DNA of 40,813 nucleotides. Source: an uncultured Clostridia bacterium. GTDB taxonomy: Bacteria; Bacillota_A; Clostridia; Christensenellales; Borkfalkiaceae. The translations under genes were made by a program, and so were the position numbers. This document shows positions 17,732-26,462 of this stretch, one piece after another. Location: assembly GCA_934292955.1 (NCBI GenBank), contig CAKQXZ010000016.1, forward strand, positions 1-40,813. Direction: 5' to 3'. Positions within the stretch are counted from its first letter, which is position 1. Every line of letters starts with the position of its first letter. Below the pieces are notes generated by a model, which saw nothing but the letters and a program-made list of their open reading frames with translations, searched no databases and was not told where the DNA came from.

Positions 17732-18022
17732 TTTACTTTAAGTCGGACGAGATTTTTAAGTTGCGATTTTGGTTTGCGGGTTTGATTTCGGCTATATTCG
17801 TGGTTTATTTTGGCTCTGCCTGGGATTGATTTCAGTGCGATTTTGGCTTGTTTTTGGTGCTGTTTTAAGGTGGTTTTACGCGTGAAACGCTTGATAATCG
17901 ACCTATAGGGCAACTTTTTTGTGAAACAACGGTAAAGCAAATTTTACAGTTAACTATAAAACAAAACATAAAAAACAATTACAGTAAATACACAAAATTA
18001 AATATTTTAAGGAGAAATCAGC
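17732..18022 (+). other. Intergenic region before gltX, T/G-rich
   Basis: The first 140 bases are strongly T/G-biased on the plus strand, with a recurring TGCGATTTTGG (about 17763 and 17830) and many TTTGG/GGTTT boxes. A copy of the 36-bp repeat and an AT-rich gltX leader follow. The palindrome-like GTTTTACGCGTGAAAC (about 17873-17888) resembles parS but has two extra central bases. Confidence 0.5.
17884..17919 (+). repeat. Dispersed 36-bp repeat, copy 3
   Basis: 16 of 17 core bases match (17892-17908); the right arm has 7 of 11. Lies between the radC-like gene and gltX. Confidence 0.85.
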
Positions 18023-19474
18023 ATGGAAAAGGTAAGAACAAGATTTGCCCCCAGCCCCACAGGGTTTATGCATCTCGGCGGACTGAGAACGGCACTTTAT
18101 TCATATCTGTTTGCTAAACAGCAGGGCGGGGATTTTATTCTCAGAATAGAAGACACCGATCAGGAACGTTATGTAGAAGGCGCAATCGACGTAATTTATT
18201 CTTCGCTGAAAGAATCGGGGCTTACTTACGACGAAGGACCCGATATCGGCGGCGACTACGGTCCGTATGTTCAGAGCGAGCGCAAGTCCATATATATGGA
18301 ATACGCAAAGAAACTTATAGAACTCGGCGGCGCGTACTACTGCTTCTGCTCGAAAGAACGTCTTGAATCGCTTACCGACGAGAACGGCAACCGCAAGTAC
18401 GACAAACACTGCCTGCACCTTAGCAAAGAAGAAGTTCAGGCTAAACTCGACGCGGGCGAACCGTTCGTTATAAGACAGAACATTCCCACCGAAGGAACTT
18501 CTACTTACGAAGACCTTGTTTACGGAACTATTCATGTCGACTACTCCGAACTCGAAGACAATATTTTGATAAAGAGCGACGGCATGCCGACCTACAACTT
18601 CGCAAACGTAGTCGACGACCACCTGATGAAGATTTCGCACGTCGTTCGCGGAACCGAATATTTGTCGTCTACCCCCAAATATAACCTTATGTACGATACT
18701 TTCGGCTGGGAAAGACCTAAATACATTCACCTGCCGACCATCATGAAGGACGCGACCCGCAAACTTTCAAAACGTTACGGCGACGCCAACTTCGACGATT
18801 TCGTAAATAAAGGTTATCTGCCCGAAGCGATTATCAATTATGTCGCGCTGCTCGGCTGGAGCCCCAAGGAAAACATCGAAAAAATGACCATGCAACAGAT
18901 GATCGAACTGTTTTCGCTTGACGGAGTTTCAAAATCGCCGTCCATTTTCGACGACGTTAAACTGCGTTGGCTCAACGGCGAGTATCTGAAAGAACTTTCC
19001 GACGAGAAATTCGAAGAACTTGCAGAACCCTTCTTCAAAAAATCAAAAGTTTACGGAAAATACGACCTTAAAAAACTTTCTGCGCTTATGAAAACGAGAG
19101 TGGAAATCTTAAGCGAGATTCCCGAAAAGATAGACTTCCTTGAAGAGTACGGCGAATACGATCCCGCATTGTTTATTCATAAGAAAATGAAGACCAACGA
19201 AGAAACTTCGCTCGAAGTTCTTCCCGCTATCCGCAACCTTATCGCTACTACCGAACCTTTTAACCATGACGCTCTGCATGACGCATTCATGAAACTTGCG
19301 GTCGACCTGCAACTTAAAAACGGTCAGGTTATGTGGCCCGCAAGAGTAGCTCTTACCGGTAAAGACGTTACCCCCGGCGGCGCAATCGAAATGGCTGACA
19401 TTCTCGGCAGAGAAGAATCTTTAAGAAGAATAGATTTCTCTATCGATATGCTTAAAAAGGCTCTCGGAAAATAA
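18023..19474 (+). CDS. gltX: Glutamyl-tRNA synthetase
   Basis: 483 residues, typical length for a bacterial discriminating or nondiscriminating GluRS. It charges tRNA-Glu, and possibly tRNA-Gln if a GatCAB amidotransferase is present elsewhere. Class I signature: RFAPSPTGFMHLGGLRTALY (7-26, the HIGH motif as HLGG), LRIEDTD, and a KMSKS-type loop RKLSKRYGD (about 245-253). A C-terminal anticodon-binding alpha-helical cage follows. AAGGAG lies 7 nt upstream of the ATG. A strong terminator follows 25 nt after the stop, so it is the end of its transcription unit. Confidence 0.97.
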   Translation: MEKVRTRFAPSPTGFMHLGGLRTALYSYLFAKQQGGDFILRIEDTDQERYVEGAIDVIYSSLKESGLTYDEGPDIGGDYGPYVQSERKSIYMEYAKKLIELGGAYYCFCSKERLESLTDENGNRKYDKHCLHLSKEEVQAKLDAGEPFVIRQNIPTEGTSTYEDLVYGTIHVDYSELEDNILIKSDGMPTYNFANVVDDHLMKISHVVRGTEYLSSTPKYNLMYDTFGWERPKYIHLPTIMKDATRKLSKRYGDANFDDFVNKGYLPEAIINYVALLGWSPKENIEKMTMQQMIELFSLDGVSKSPSIFDDVKLRWLNGEYLKELSDEKFEELAEPFFKKSKVYGKYDLKKLSALMKTRVEILSEIPEKIDFLEEYGEYDPALFIHKKMKTNEETSLEVLPAIRNLIATTEPFNHDALHDAFMKLAVDLQLKNGQVMWPARVALTGKDVTPGGAIEMADILGREESLRRIDFSIDMLKKALGK

Positions 19475-19498
19475 TTTATATACACCATAGTAAACTTA

Positions 19499-19531
19499 AC
19501 CCCTTCCGTGTTTTTACGGAAGGGGTTTTAA
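19499..19531 (+). terminator. Terminator of gltX
   Basis: AACCCCTTCCGT pairs with ACGGAAGGGGTT around a short U-rich loop, followed by UUAAUUUU. Confidence 0.92.
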
Positions 19532-19823
19532 TTTTGTTTGTATATTTTGAATCTTTCGGTATTCTTTTTCGTTTGCTTTTTGAGCTTAAATTTTTATTTC
19601 CGCGAATGCGATTTTAACGTTTATATTTTTTACCAAAAACATTAAATCGCGTTGCCGCATTTGAAACCGTGTTACCACGCTCGAGATAACTTTTAACACA
19701 GACTTTTTTATATCGAGCGGCAAAAGTTTAAGTTTTTTTCACGCTACTTTACAAAAATAAAGCGGCAAATCGGGTAAAAAATCAAGCCGAAAACAACTTA
19801 ATTTTGCGGCAGAAAATAAACGC

Positions 19824-19859
19824 GAAAGTATCGATAATCGACCTATAGCCCGATTTTTT
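19824..19859 (+). repeat. Dispersed 36-bp repeat, copy 4
   Basis: Exact 17-bp core with three arm mismatches. It starts 55 bp before copy 5, in the same orientation. Confidence 0.92.
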
Positions 19860-19878
19860 GATTTTTGTCAAAACCGCC

Positions 19879-19914
19879 GAAAGTGCCGATAATCGACCTA
19901 TAGCCCGACTTTTG
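19879..19914 (+). repeat. Dispersed 36-bp repeat, copy 5 (best example)
   Basis: This copy is the reference: left arm GAAAGTGC, core CGATAATCGACCTATAG, right arm CCCGACTTTTG. All other copies were compared with it. It contains two internal palindromes, CGATAATCG (odd centre) and CTATAG. Confidence 0.92.
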
Positions 19915-19919
19915 TGGTT

Positions 19920-20663
19920 TTAAGCGCCAATCGAGCCGAATGCGCTTGCAAACTTATCCAAAACGAATTCGGTTATACCAAGACCGCTGAAAAACTTTAC
20001 GAGAACCGACTCGGAAAACGCTGTCTTTAACGCGGTCAAAAACTCACCCGACGACGGCAGTAAATCTACGATATATATTACGACGTACAGAATTATAAGC
20101 GATTTAAGAATGCCGAGAACAAGGGCAAGAATTTTATCAATCTGGCTTATTATCGGCAACGAAACCGCTTTTACGATAAAGTGTTTGATTATGCCGAAAA
20201 CTATTCTTGCAACTATGTAAAGCGCGACGAACGAGCCTGCCGTAACAATATACTTAGCAAAAAGCAACGACAGATACGCGCCGACAGTCGCATCGGGATC
20301 GGTCGCGCCTTCGGCAAGTTTTACGGCGAGATTAGCTACAAATTCGGGTAATCCGATAGTTTGAACGGCTTGCCTTATACTTTCTTCGTTAAGACCCAGC
20401 TTAAAAATTTCTTTATCGCCGAAAGACGAAAGAATTTTCGCCGCAAGAGAGTCCGTCCAGCCGAATTTATCGTTTACAAAGCCCGCAAGCGACTTGCAAA
20501 ACGCGATTGCGACGATCAACGCCCCTACGCTTGCAATAATGCCTATTACTTGCCGCACAAACCCTTTTTTGAGATTTACGGCGATAATTATCAGCATTAC
20601 CACCGCTATTACGATATCGGTGATAAGCCCGCTTTTTACCGCCGCTGATATACTATTTAACAA
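19920..20663 (-). CDS. cvpA: CvpA family membrane protein
   Basis: 247 residues with four or five hydrophobic segments: one at about 14-28, ending in NLKKGFVRQ, which is the family signature, then about 35-52, 130-155 and 180-205. The segment QIDKILALVLGILKSLIILY is the second conserved CvpA region. The family is named for colicin V production, and its role is membrane-associated and poorly defined. The start codon is TTG at 20663, with GGTG 7 nt upstream and an in-frame stop just before, so no other start is available. Divergent from yyaC, with its own promoter. Confidence 0.85.
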   Translation of the reverse strand: MLNSISAAVKSGLITDIVIAVVMLIIIAVNLKKGFVRQVIGIIASVGALIVAIAFCKSLAGFVNDKFGWTDSLAAKILSSFGDKEIFKLGLNEESIRQAVQTIGLPEFVANLAVKLAEGATDPDATVGAYLSLLFAKYIVTAGSFVALYIVARIVFGIIKHFIVKAVSLPIISQIDKILALVLGILKSLIILYVVIYIVDLLPSSGEFLTALKTAFSESVLVKFFSGLGITEFVLDKFASAFGSIGA

Positions 20664-20726
20664 TTTTATTCACCATTTGTTGTTTATTTGCCTTAAAAAC
20701 AGCCTTTTCGGCTAAAGGTTGTGTAC

Positions 20727-20755
20727 ATTATAACAAATAAATTTTGTCTTTGCAA
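20727..20755 (-). promoter_or_regulatory. Sigma-A promoter of cvpA
   Basis: TTGCAA (20750-20755), 17-bp spacer, TATAAT (20727-20732) on the minus strand. A small AGCC-GAAAA-GGCT hairpin followed by GTTTTT lies in the leader and might attenuate. Confidence 0.8.
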
Positions 20756-20906
20756 TCTATTTTCAAAAACTTTCGCTCTCTGCCCCATATTCGACAAAAG
20801 CCGCATTTTCGCAAAGTAATTCCGTTATAAATATCCGAATTTCTGTCGATAATTCTATAGAAACACAGTTTTTTGTGTTAATTTACTTGTTTTACAGGAA
20901 TATTTT

Positions 20907-21488
20907 ATGATAAGTTGCGAAATTTATGTCAATAATAAACATTCGGCTAAGATAATCGGGCAAAAACTTTTTGACCTTTGCAAGGATAAACAAGACATTG
21001 CGTTCGTTTTTGTCGGCACCGACGCCAATATCGGAGACAGTCTTGGACCAATTTGCGGGCAAATAACCGATTTTTCGGACACGAATCTGCTGTTTTACGG
21101 TTCGCTTTCCAATACAATTACCGCAAAAGACGTTCCTTATGCGGCAAATTACCTTAAAAAAGCCCATCCGTCGGCGTTTGTAGTGATTATTGACGCCGCG
21201 CTCGGCAATACGGAAGACATCGGCACAATAAAAGTATGCGAAAACGGCATAAAACCCGGTTTAGGGGTCAATAAAGACCTTCCTATGATAGGAAATATAG
21301 GAATTATTGCCGTCGTCGGCGAGAAACGCTCGGGCGAAAGGCAGGTCGGCGTGTTAAGATTGGGCGAAATTTATAAAATTGCAAAAACAATTTCCGACGG
21401 AATCAGAGCTTTTATAGATTTAAGAAAGAATTTCGACCGAAAAAGCAACTCATTTGTGCCGATTTCCGATAGTTCGGCAATTTTATAG
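20907..21488 (+). CDS. yyaC: YyaC-type sporulation-linked protein (DUF1256, spore protease YyaC family)
   Basis: 193 residues. Family landmarks are FVFVGTDANIGDSLGPICG (about 31-49), YGSLSNTITAKDVPYA and the FVVIIDAALGNTEDIG and GIKPGLGVNKDLPMIG stretches. The fold resembles hydrogenase-maturation/germination proteases, and the family is linked to sporulation in Bacillota; its substrate is unknown. In Bacillus subtilis yyaC sits next to soj-spo0J, and here it is 3.9 kb from parA-parB, so the neighbourhood is conserved. AGGA precedes the ATG by 7 nt. The upstream region holds a perfect AACACA/TGTGTT hairpin near 20868-20886. Confidence 0.87.
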   Translation: MISCEIYVNNKHSAKIIGQKLFDLCKDKQDIAFVFVGTDANIGDSLGPICGQITDFSDTNLLFYGSLSNTITAKDVPYAANYLKKAHPSAFVVIIDAALGNTEDIGTIKVCENGIKPGLGVNKDLPMIGNIGIIAVVGEKRSGERQVGVLRLGEIYKIAKTISDGIRAFIDLRKNFDRKSNSFVPISDSSAIL

Positions 21489-21495
21489 CATTTTT

Positions 21496-21525
21496 AAGCC
21501 CGCTTTTGCCCTTTGCGGGCTTTTT
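21496..21525 (+). terminator. Terminator of yyaC
   Basis: AAGCCCGC pairs with GCGGGCTT around an 11-nt loop, followed by TTTTT. Confidence 0.92.
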
Positions 21526-21702
21526 CTTGCTTTCCGCTTACAAGTTCTTTTCTTGCCCAATTCACCGTGAAAACTTATTTTAACGGTTTTATTTGAAATA
21601 GTAAAATTTATCGATATTTATTTGTCGATTATACATGCGCTTTTTATATTTCTATGCGCCTGCGCATTTCAGCGTCTGAAATACAATTTTGCGCCGATTT
21701 AT

Positions 21703-21759
21703 GCGCTATTTTAAGATTTTAACGCAAAAAACGCGAGCGCACAGCATATAAAATAGCGC
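21703..21759. repeat. Perfect 11-bp inverted repeat
   Basis: GCGCTATTTTA (21703-21713) and TAAAATAGCGC (21749-21759) with a 35-nt loop containing GCG-rich boxes. No adjacent gene explains it. Confidence 0.7.
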
Positions 21760-22580
21760 GTAAATTTAGGGTAATTAGTCATGGATCTCCTTTCAATCTT
21801 TTTTTCAGCCGATTTTAAGCCTATTTCCAAGGAAAATAAAGGTATTCCGGCAATAAAATCGATATTTCTCTGTCAAGTGTATAGAAACCGTAAAAATACA
21901 GATAAAAAACCGAAAAGTGGGCATTTTACGGGCAAAATCACGGTTTTTTCGGCGGTATACGACATAAATTACTAATCAACCTTAAAACCAAAATAAGCAA
22001 GAGATACCGGCTGTTCTCCGCTAAAAAGCGAGATTTCATAAAGAACAACAAGTTTAATTACTGCATTTTCCTTCATGGGCTGAAAATGTACTTAAACGCC
22101 TTATTTTTCAACGTATTTTTAGCCATATTTTCCATATACTATTAAAGATTATCGGATTCAACGATTTTCGCCATAAGCTCGGTTCATTCAAGCCATATAA
22201 AAAGGTATCGATATATAAGTAAACGGGCTTCTGAATATAATCCGTATCGAGAAAACTTTATTTTTTCCAGCGGAATATGTCGACCTTAAAGAAAATTAAC
22301 AACGCAATATCGTTATGTTTGTTTTTTATTGATTTTTCGCGCTTTTTAAGACGTACATTTACTCATTGCTTTTCAAATCAGCGTTTTTACAACGAACGCT
22401 AAGATAAAAGTAGTGCGCTAAAAGCGTTAAACATTACAATGTTTCACGGAAATTTTCACGTCAAAAAAATCGGTCAGGAAAAAATTGAATTTTAAGCTGT
22501 TTTTACATGTCAAAAATCGTAGATAAAATCAGCGATTTTCGCGATTTTGGGATTGTTTTAGAAAGTGGATTTCAAGTAGT

Positions 22581-22596
22581 TTTTTCACGTGGAACA
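22581..22596 (-). promoter_or_regulatory. parS site, near-consensus
   Basis: Read on the minus strand this is TGTTCCACGTGAAAAA, one base away from the known Bacillus variant consensus TGTTNCACGTGAAACA. It lies 27 bp from the perfect core. Confidence 0.75.
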
Positions 22597-22621
22597 TTTT
22601 TTAAGTCATTTTTTTTGAAAA

Positions 22622-22637
22622 AGTTTCACGTGAAACG
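22622..22637 (+). promoter_or_regulatory. parS site with perfect 14-bp core
   Basis: GTTTCACGTGAAAC (22623-22636) is the invariant palindrome bound by chromosomal ParB/Spo0J. Degenerate relatives lie at 22441-22450, about 22452-22466 and about 22501-22515. Confidence 0.93.
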
Positions 22638-23171
22638 TGTTAGCGCATGAAAGGCGGCGTTTCAACGATAAAAAACAACTTGAAATAATATTGAAAGAGC
22701 CAATATGGAATGCCGATAAAATGAATGCTGCCAAAATCAAAAATGACGTTTATAAAGTTGAAATAAACAGTGAAATATGGTAGAATAAATCCAGAAAATC
22801 GAATAGAAATTTCATTAGTCACCCGGCAAACACTTTTGCAGTTTGCTTTGAAATTCGGATGAACGGGGAATTATTTGTTATAAGTCCGGAACGAACGACT
22901 AAGGCACAGAATTGGTGTGCTTTACAGGCTCTGTCGATCAACCCCGACTAACTAATAGATAAACTGACGGCTCAGACGATAAACTATATGAAAAATCTCC
23001 GAAGTTTTTTAATTTTTATTGCCAAAAAGACGGGTATCAGGACGTTTGAAAACGTTTTATTCAATTTAGGCGTAGCGCGTGCATTTTTAGGGTAAATAAT
23101 AAGAAAAAACCATAAAAAGCAGCAACTGCATGGCATCAGTGCATTGGAATAGGCTTCCGGTTCGTATGAGC

Positions 23172-23199
23172 TTGAACAATCGCCCGTCGATTATATAAT
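23172..23199 (+). promoter_or_regulatory. Sigma-A promoter of ftsH-parA
   Basis: TTGAAC (23172-23177), 16-bp spacer, TATAAT (23194-23199). Predicted start near 23206, giving a 100-nt leader before ftsH. Confidence 0.75.
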
Positions 23200-23307
23200 T
23201 ATACGTTAATAAGACAAGCGTAAAATATTCAGAAGTAAAAAACTAACGGCAATAAAGACTGAAATTCCGACAAAACGCATTTTCTAACAATATCAATCGG
23301 AGGATTT

Positions 23308-25329
23308 ATGAAGAAGTCAACGAAAATTGTATTATACGCTGTCGTTCTTGCGTTAATAGGCGTCTTTGTCGCTTACTTTATTTTCGGTGATACCGCAAAA
23401 GACGTAACAACATCGGAATTCTATGACAAGATCGGCGTCGTATTTATAAATGAGAGCAACAAAGATAAGATAGACGATACAAACAACACTTACAAATTAA
23501 GTGACACCGTAACACAGAAGATCGTCTATAAAGACGAAGCAAGAAGATTTATTATAGTCGAAAACGACGGATATAAAGAGATATCCAAAATCGTCGTTCA
23601 GACGTACAATCTGGTTGCTACAAACGAAAATCGCGTCCGCAAATACAAAACAAGTTATGCGCGCGGTAATTTAGACGAAGAAATTCTGATGGCGTATCAG
23701 GGGCTTTCCGGTAAGACTGTAGACTACGCCGACCCCAACGCAAACACTATTTGGTCATCTTATATAATGCCTTTGATAATCATGGTAGTCGGAGTACTGA
23801 TACTGTTTATATTCATGCGTCAGGCTCAGGGCAGTAATAAAAGTGCCATGGACTTCGGCAAGACAAAAGCAAGAGTTACTCAGAACATCAAAGTAAGATT
23901 TTCGGACGTAGCGGGTGCCGAAGAAGAAAAACAAGAACTGCAGGAAGTCGTAGAGTTCCTTAAGAACCCCAAAAAGTTCTCGGCACTCGGAGCAAAGATT
24001 CCTAAAGGCGTACTGTTGGTAGGGCCTCCGGGAACAGGTAAAACATTATTTGCCAAAGCAGTCGCGGGCGAAGCGAACGTACCGTTCTTCTCGATAAGTG
24101 GGTCGGATTTTGTCGAAATGTTTGTCGGTGTAGGTGCGTCGAGAGTAAGAGATTTGTTCGCGATGGCTAAAAAAGCTATGCCGTGTATCGTATTCATTGA
24201 CGAAATCGACGCGGTAGGCCGTCAAAGGGGAGCGGGTCTCGGCGGCGGAAACGACGAAAGAGAGCAAACGCTTAACCAGTTACTCGTTCAGATGGACGGT
24301 TTCGAATCCAACGAAGGCATAATCATTATGGCGGCTACAAACCGCTCCGATATACTCGATCCCGCGTTGATGAGACCGGGAAGATTCGACAGACAGGTCT
24401 ACGTCAATCTGCCCGACGTTCGCGGCAGAGAAGCCATATTAAAGGTTCATTCGCGCAATAAACCGCTTGCTTCAAACGTTAACTTCAAAGTCCTTGCAAG
24501 AATGACTGCAGGCTTTTCGGGGGCAGATCTCGCTAACTTGCTTAACGAATCGGCAATTCTCGCCGCAAGAGCCAACAGAACGGCTATAACAAACGAAGAT
24601 CTTTACGAAGCAATCGAAAAGATTATGATGGGACCGAAGAAAACGAGCAATCTCGTTACCGAAACGGATAAACGTATTACGGCATATCACGAATCCGGTC
24701 ACGCGATACTTGCAAAACTCCTTCCCAACTGCGACGAAGTACACGAAGTTACCATTATTCCGCGCGGAAATGCGGGCGGATACACGCTTACAAGACCTGA
24801 AAACGACAATAAATATCAAAGCAGAAACAAACTTCTCGACGATCTGGTTATGACCATGGGCGGAAGGGCTGCCGAAGAGCTTATTATTAAAGATTTCACT
24901 TCGGGGGCGAGCGGAGATATCAAACATGCTTCCAAAGTGGCACGTCTTATGGTTACCGAACTCGGTATGAGCGATAAGATCGGACCCGTAAACTACGGCA
25001 GCGACGAACAAATCTTTGTCGGTCGCGACTATCAGACCAAGACTAATTACAGCGAAGCCTTAGCTAAACTCATTGACGAAGAAGTGGAAACTCTTATCAA
25101 GAGCGCCCACGAAAAAGCACAGAAAATGCTCGCGGAAAACAAGGATTTGCTTGACAAAATGGCAAAACTGCTTGTCGAACGCGAAACTATCTATTCGGAC
25201 GAAGTAAGAATGCTTATGGAAGGCAAGAGCGTCGAAGAAATAATGGAATATATGGATAAACACGAAGAAGAAACCAGACTCGATCCTTTCCATCTCGGCG
25301 ATTCGACGAACAAACCGACCGAAAATTAA
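23308..25329 (+). CDS. ftsH: ATP-dependent zinc metalloprotease FtsH
   Basis: 673 residues. Membrane-bound AAA protease that degrades misfolded and short-lived proteins. Two transmembrane segments (about 7-27 and 151-170) enclose an extracytoplasmic domain. Walker A is GPPGTGKT (about 239-246), Walker [11 protein letters not shown], the second region of homology [20 protein letters not shown], and the zinc site HESGH (about 461-465). GGAGG precedes the ATG by 5 nt. The parA start is only 15 bp after the stop, so ftsH and parA are probably co-transcribed, an unusual partner for parA. Confidence 0.97.
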   Translation: MKKSTKIVLYAVVLALIGVFVAYFIFGDTAKDVTTSEFYDKIGVVFINESNKDKIDDTNNTYKLSDTVTQKIVYKDEARRFIIVENDGYKEISKIVVQTYNLVATNENRVRKYKTSYARGNLDEEILMAYQGLSGKTVDYADPNANTIWSSYIMPLIIMVVGVLILFIFMRQAQGSNKSAMDFGKTKARVTQNIKVRFSDVAGAEEEKQELQEVVEFLKNPKKFSALGAKIPKGVLLVGPPGTGKTLFAKAVAGEANVPFFSISGSDFVEMFVGVGASRVRDLFAMAKKAMPCIVFIDEIDAVGRQRGAGLGGGNDEREQTLNQLLVQMDGFESNEGIIIMAATNRSDILDPALMRPGRFDRQVYVNLPDVRGREAILKVHSRNKPLASNVNFKVLARMTAGFSGADLANLLNESAILAARANRTAITNEDLYEAIEKIMMGPKKTSNLVTETDKRITAYHESGHAILAKLLPNCDEVHEVTIIPRGNAGGYTLTRPENDNKYQSRNKLLDDLVMTMGGRAAEELIIKDFTSGASGDIKHASKVARLMVTELGMSDKIGPVNYGSDEQIFVGRDYQTKTNYSEALAKLIDEEVETLIKSAHEKAQKMLAENKDLLDKMAKLLVERETIYSDEVRMLMEGKSVEEIMEYMDKHEEETRLDPFHLGDSTNKPTEN

Positions 25330-25344
25330 CGGAGTGAAGGCACT

Positions 25345-26112
25345 ATGGCAAAAATTATATCGTTTTCCAATCAGAAAGGGGGCGTCGGCAAGACTTCTAC
25401 CTGTGTGAATATGGCTGCGGGCATTGCGCTAAGGGGCAAAAAGGTGCTTCTTATCGACATTGACCCGCAGGGTAATGCCACAACGGGGTTAGGCTTATCA
25501 AAAGGCGAACTCGAACGTTCCGTTTATAACGTTTTAGTCGACGATATGCCCATAAAAGAAGCGATTACCCGCACGACAATAGAAAATCTTGACATTTTAC
25601 CGTCGAATATCGACCTTGCGGGTGCGGAAGTCGAACTTGTTTACCTTCCCGAACGCGAAAAACGACTTGCCAATGCGCTCAGACAGATTATCACCGTTTA
25701 CGATTATGTGATGATTGACTGCCCGCCGTCGTTAGGATTGCTTACAATCAATGCGCTTTCCGCAAGCGACAGCGTGATTATTCCCATCCAAAGCGAGTAT
25801 TACGCGATGGAAGGTTTAAGTCAATTACTGAACAGTATCAAACTTGTAAACAAACATCTTAACCCCGAACTTAAAATTTATGGCGTCGTAATCACTATGT
25901 ACGACGGGCGCGCGCTTATTTCCAAGCAAATAAACGCGGAAATACATAAATTCTTCGGCAAAAAGATGTTTGATACGGTTATTCCGCGCAATATCCGCGT
26001 TTCGGAAGCACCGAGTCACGGCAGACCGGTTATGCTGCACGACCCGAGATCTTCGGGAGCCAAAGCATATCAGGCTTTAGCCGACGAGTTCCTTGCAAGA
26101 GAGAGTAAGTAA
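25345..26112 (+). CDS. parA: Chromosome partitioning ATPase ParA (Soj)
   Basis: 255 residues, a deviant-Walker ParA. NQKGGVGKTS (residues 9-18) is the Walker A motif with signature lysine, DIDPQGNATTGLG the A' region, and VMIDCPPSLGLLT the Walker B. No N-terminal HTH, so it is the short chromosomal Soj type. With ParB and parS it segregates origins and, in Bacillus, controls DnaA. Starts 15 bp after ftsH with GGAG upstream. The partner parB follows, but only after a 350-bp gap, unlike the usual tight arrangement. Confidence 0.97.
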   Translation: MAKIISFSNQKGGVGKTSTCVNMAAGIALRGKKVLLIDIDPQGNATTGLGLSKGELERSVYNVLVDDMPIKEAITRTTIENLDILPSNIDLAGAEVELVYLPEREKRLANALRQIITVYDYVMIDCPPSLGLLTINALSASDSVIIPIQSEYYAMEGLSQLLNSIKLVNKHLNPELKIYGVVITMYDGRALISKQINAEIHKFFGKKMFDTVIPRNIRVSEAPSHGRPVMLHDPRSSGAKAYQALADEFLARESK

Positions 26113-26462
26113 CGCCCGAGCCGCTCGTTTTTTGTTCAGACGTAAAATATGAAACCGACTTTCCTGCCTACGACGATTTACAACACTTAAAAATCACCGA
26201 TCGTGGGGATGCAAAGGCTTTTTATAAAGAATTGCAAAAATCGGACAGATACTCGCCTATATACAAACGAGCGTAAAAAACTTGAGCGCAACCATTTTTT
26301 AATCAAAGTGCGTATTTTTGTGTAACAGTATAAAAATGCATTGTTTCAAGCATAAAAATTCAGTCGTTTTGGTATAAAAATACAAAAACGAAAGCATAAA
26401 AATACGCAAAACTTTATTAAAAATACAAGTCGTTAAAACAATAAACAGACGAGAGGAAAATT
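26113..26462 (+). other. 350-bp parA-parB spacer with a start-less open frame and box array
   Basis: From 26109 to 26276 one plus frame is open for 55 codons, ending in TAA, and reads as protein-like (YETDFPAYDDLQHLKITD and FYKELQKSDRYSPIYKRA). It has no ATG, GTG or TTG start near its beginning, so it may be a gene remnant or chance. The second half is the 22-bp periodic array (26330-26427) and the parB leader. Confidence 0.4.
26330..26427 (+). repeat. Iteron-like array upstream of parB, 22-bp period
   Basis: ATAAAAAT boxes begin at 26330, 26352, 26374 and 26396, exactly 22 bp apart, and a fifth degenerate one (TTAAAAATAC) begins at 26417. The box is usually preceded by G(T/C) and followed by a C within two bases; the spacers differ in sequence. 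An inverted relative, GCGTATTTTTG, lies at 26310-26320. The array ends 35 bp before the parB ATG. Confidence 0.8.

Larger units (their letters stand above)
19475..19919. other. Intergenic region between convergent gltX and cvpA
   Basis: After the gltX terminator there is about 290 bp of AT-rich DNA with no gene, then two copies of the 36-bp repeat in tandem, the second ending 6 bp before the cvpA stop codon. Confidence 0.6.
21526..23307. other. 1.8-kb gene-free AT-rich region containing parS
   Basis: No coding gene is supported on either strand; the two open frames of 60-64 codons have no ribosome binding site or family pattern. The content includes a perfect 11-bp inverted repeat (21703-21759), a group of parS and parS-like sites (22441-22637), and the ftsH promoter (23172-23199). 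No clear DnaA box (TTATCCACA) was found, so an origin cannot be claimed. Function as a centromere-like loading zone for ParB is the best-supported reading. Confidence 0.7.

Noticed and set aside
17873..17888. parS site before gltX
   Set aside because: GTTTTACGCGTGAAAC has two extra central bases compared with the parS palindrome, so ParB would not be expected to bind.
21781..22822. Two small open frames (21781-21975 plus and 22640-22822 minus) in the parS region
   Set aside because: Neither has a ribosome binding site or recognisable domain, and AT-rich DNA yields such frames by chance.
22818..22990. Structured RNA gene such as SRP RNA or tRNA in the gene-free region
   Set aside because: No tRNA T-loop or SRP tetraloop signature was found; weak pairings only.
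21526..23307. Replication origin
   Set aside because: No TTATCCACA-type DnaA boxes were seen, and dnaA/dnaN are absent, so only parS can be supported.
26330..26427. CRISPR array upstream of parB
   Set aside because: The conserved box is only 8-10 bp and the 22-bp period is far shorter than CRISPR repeat-spacer units; no cas genes are present.
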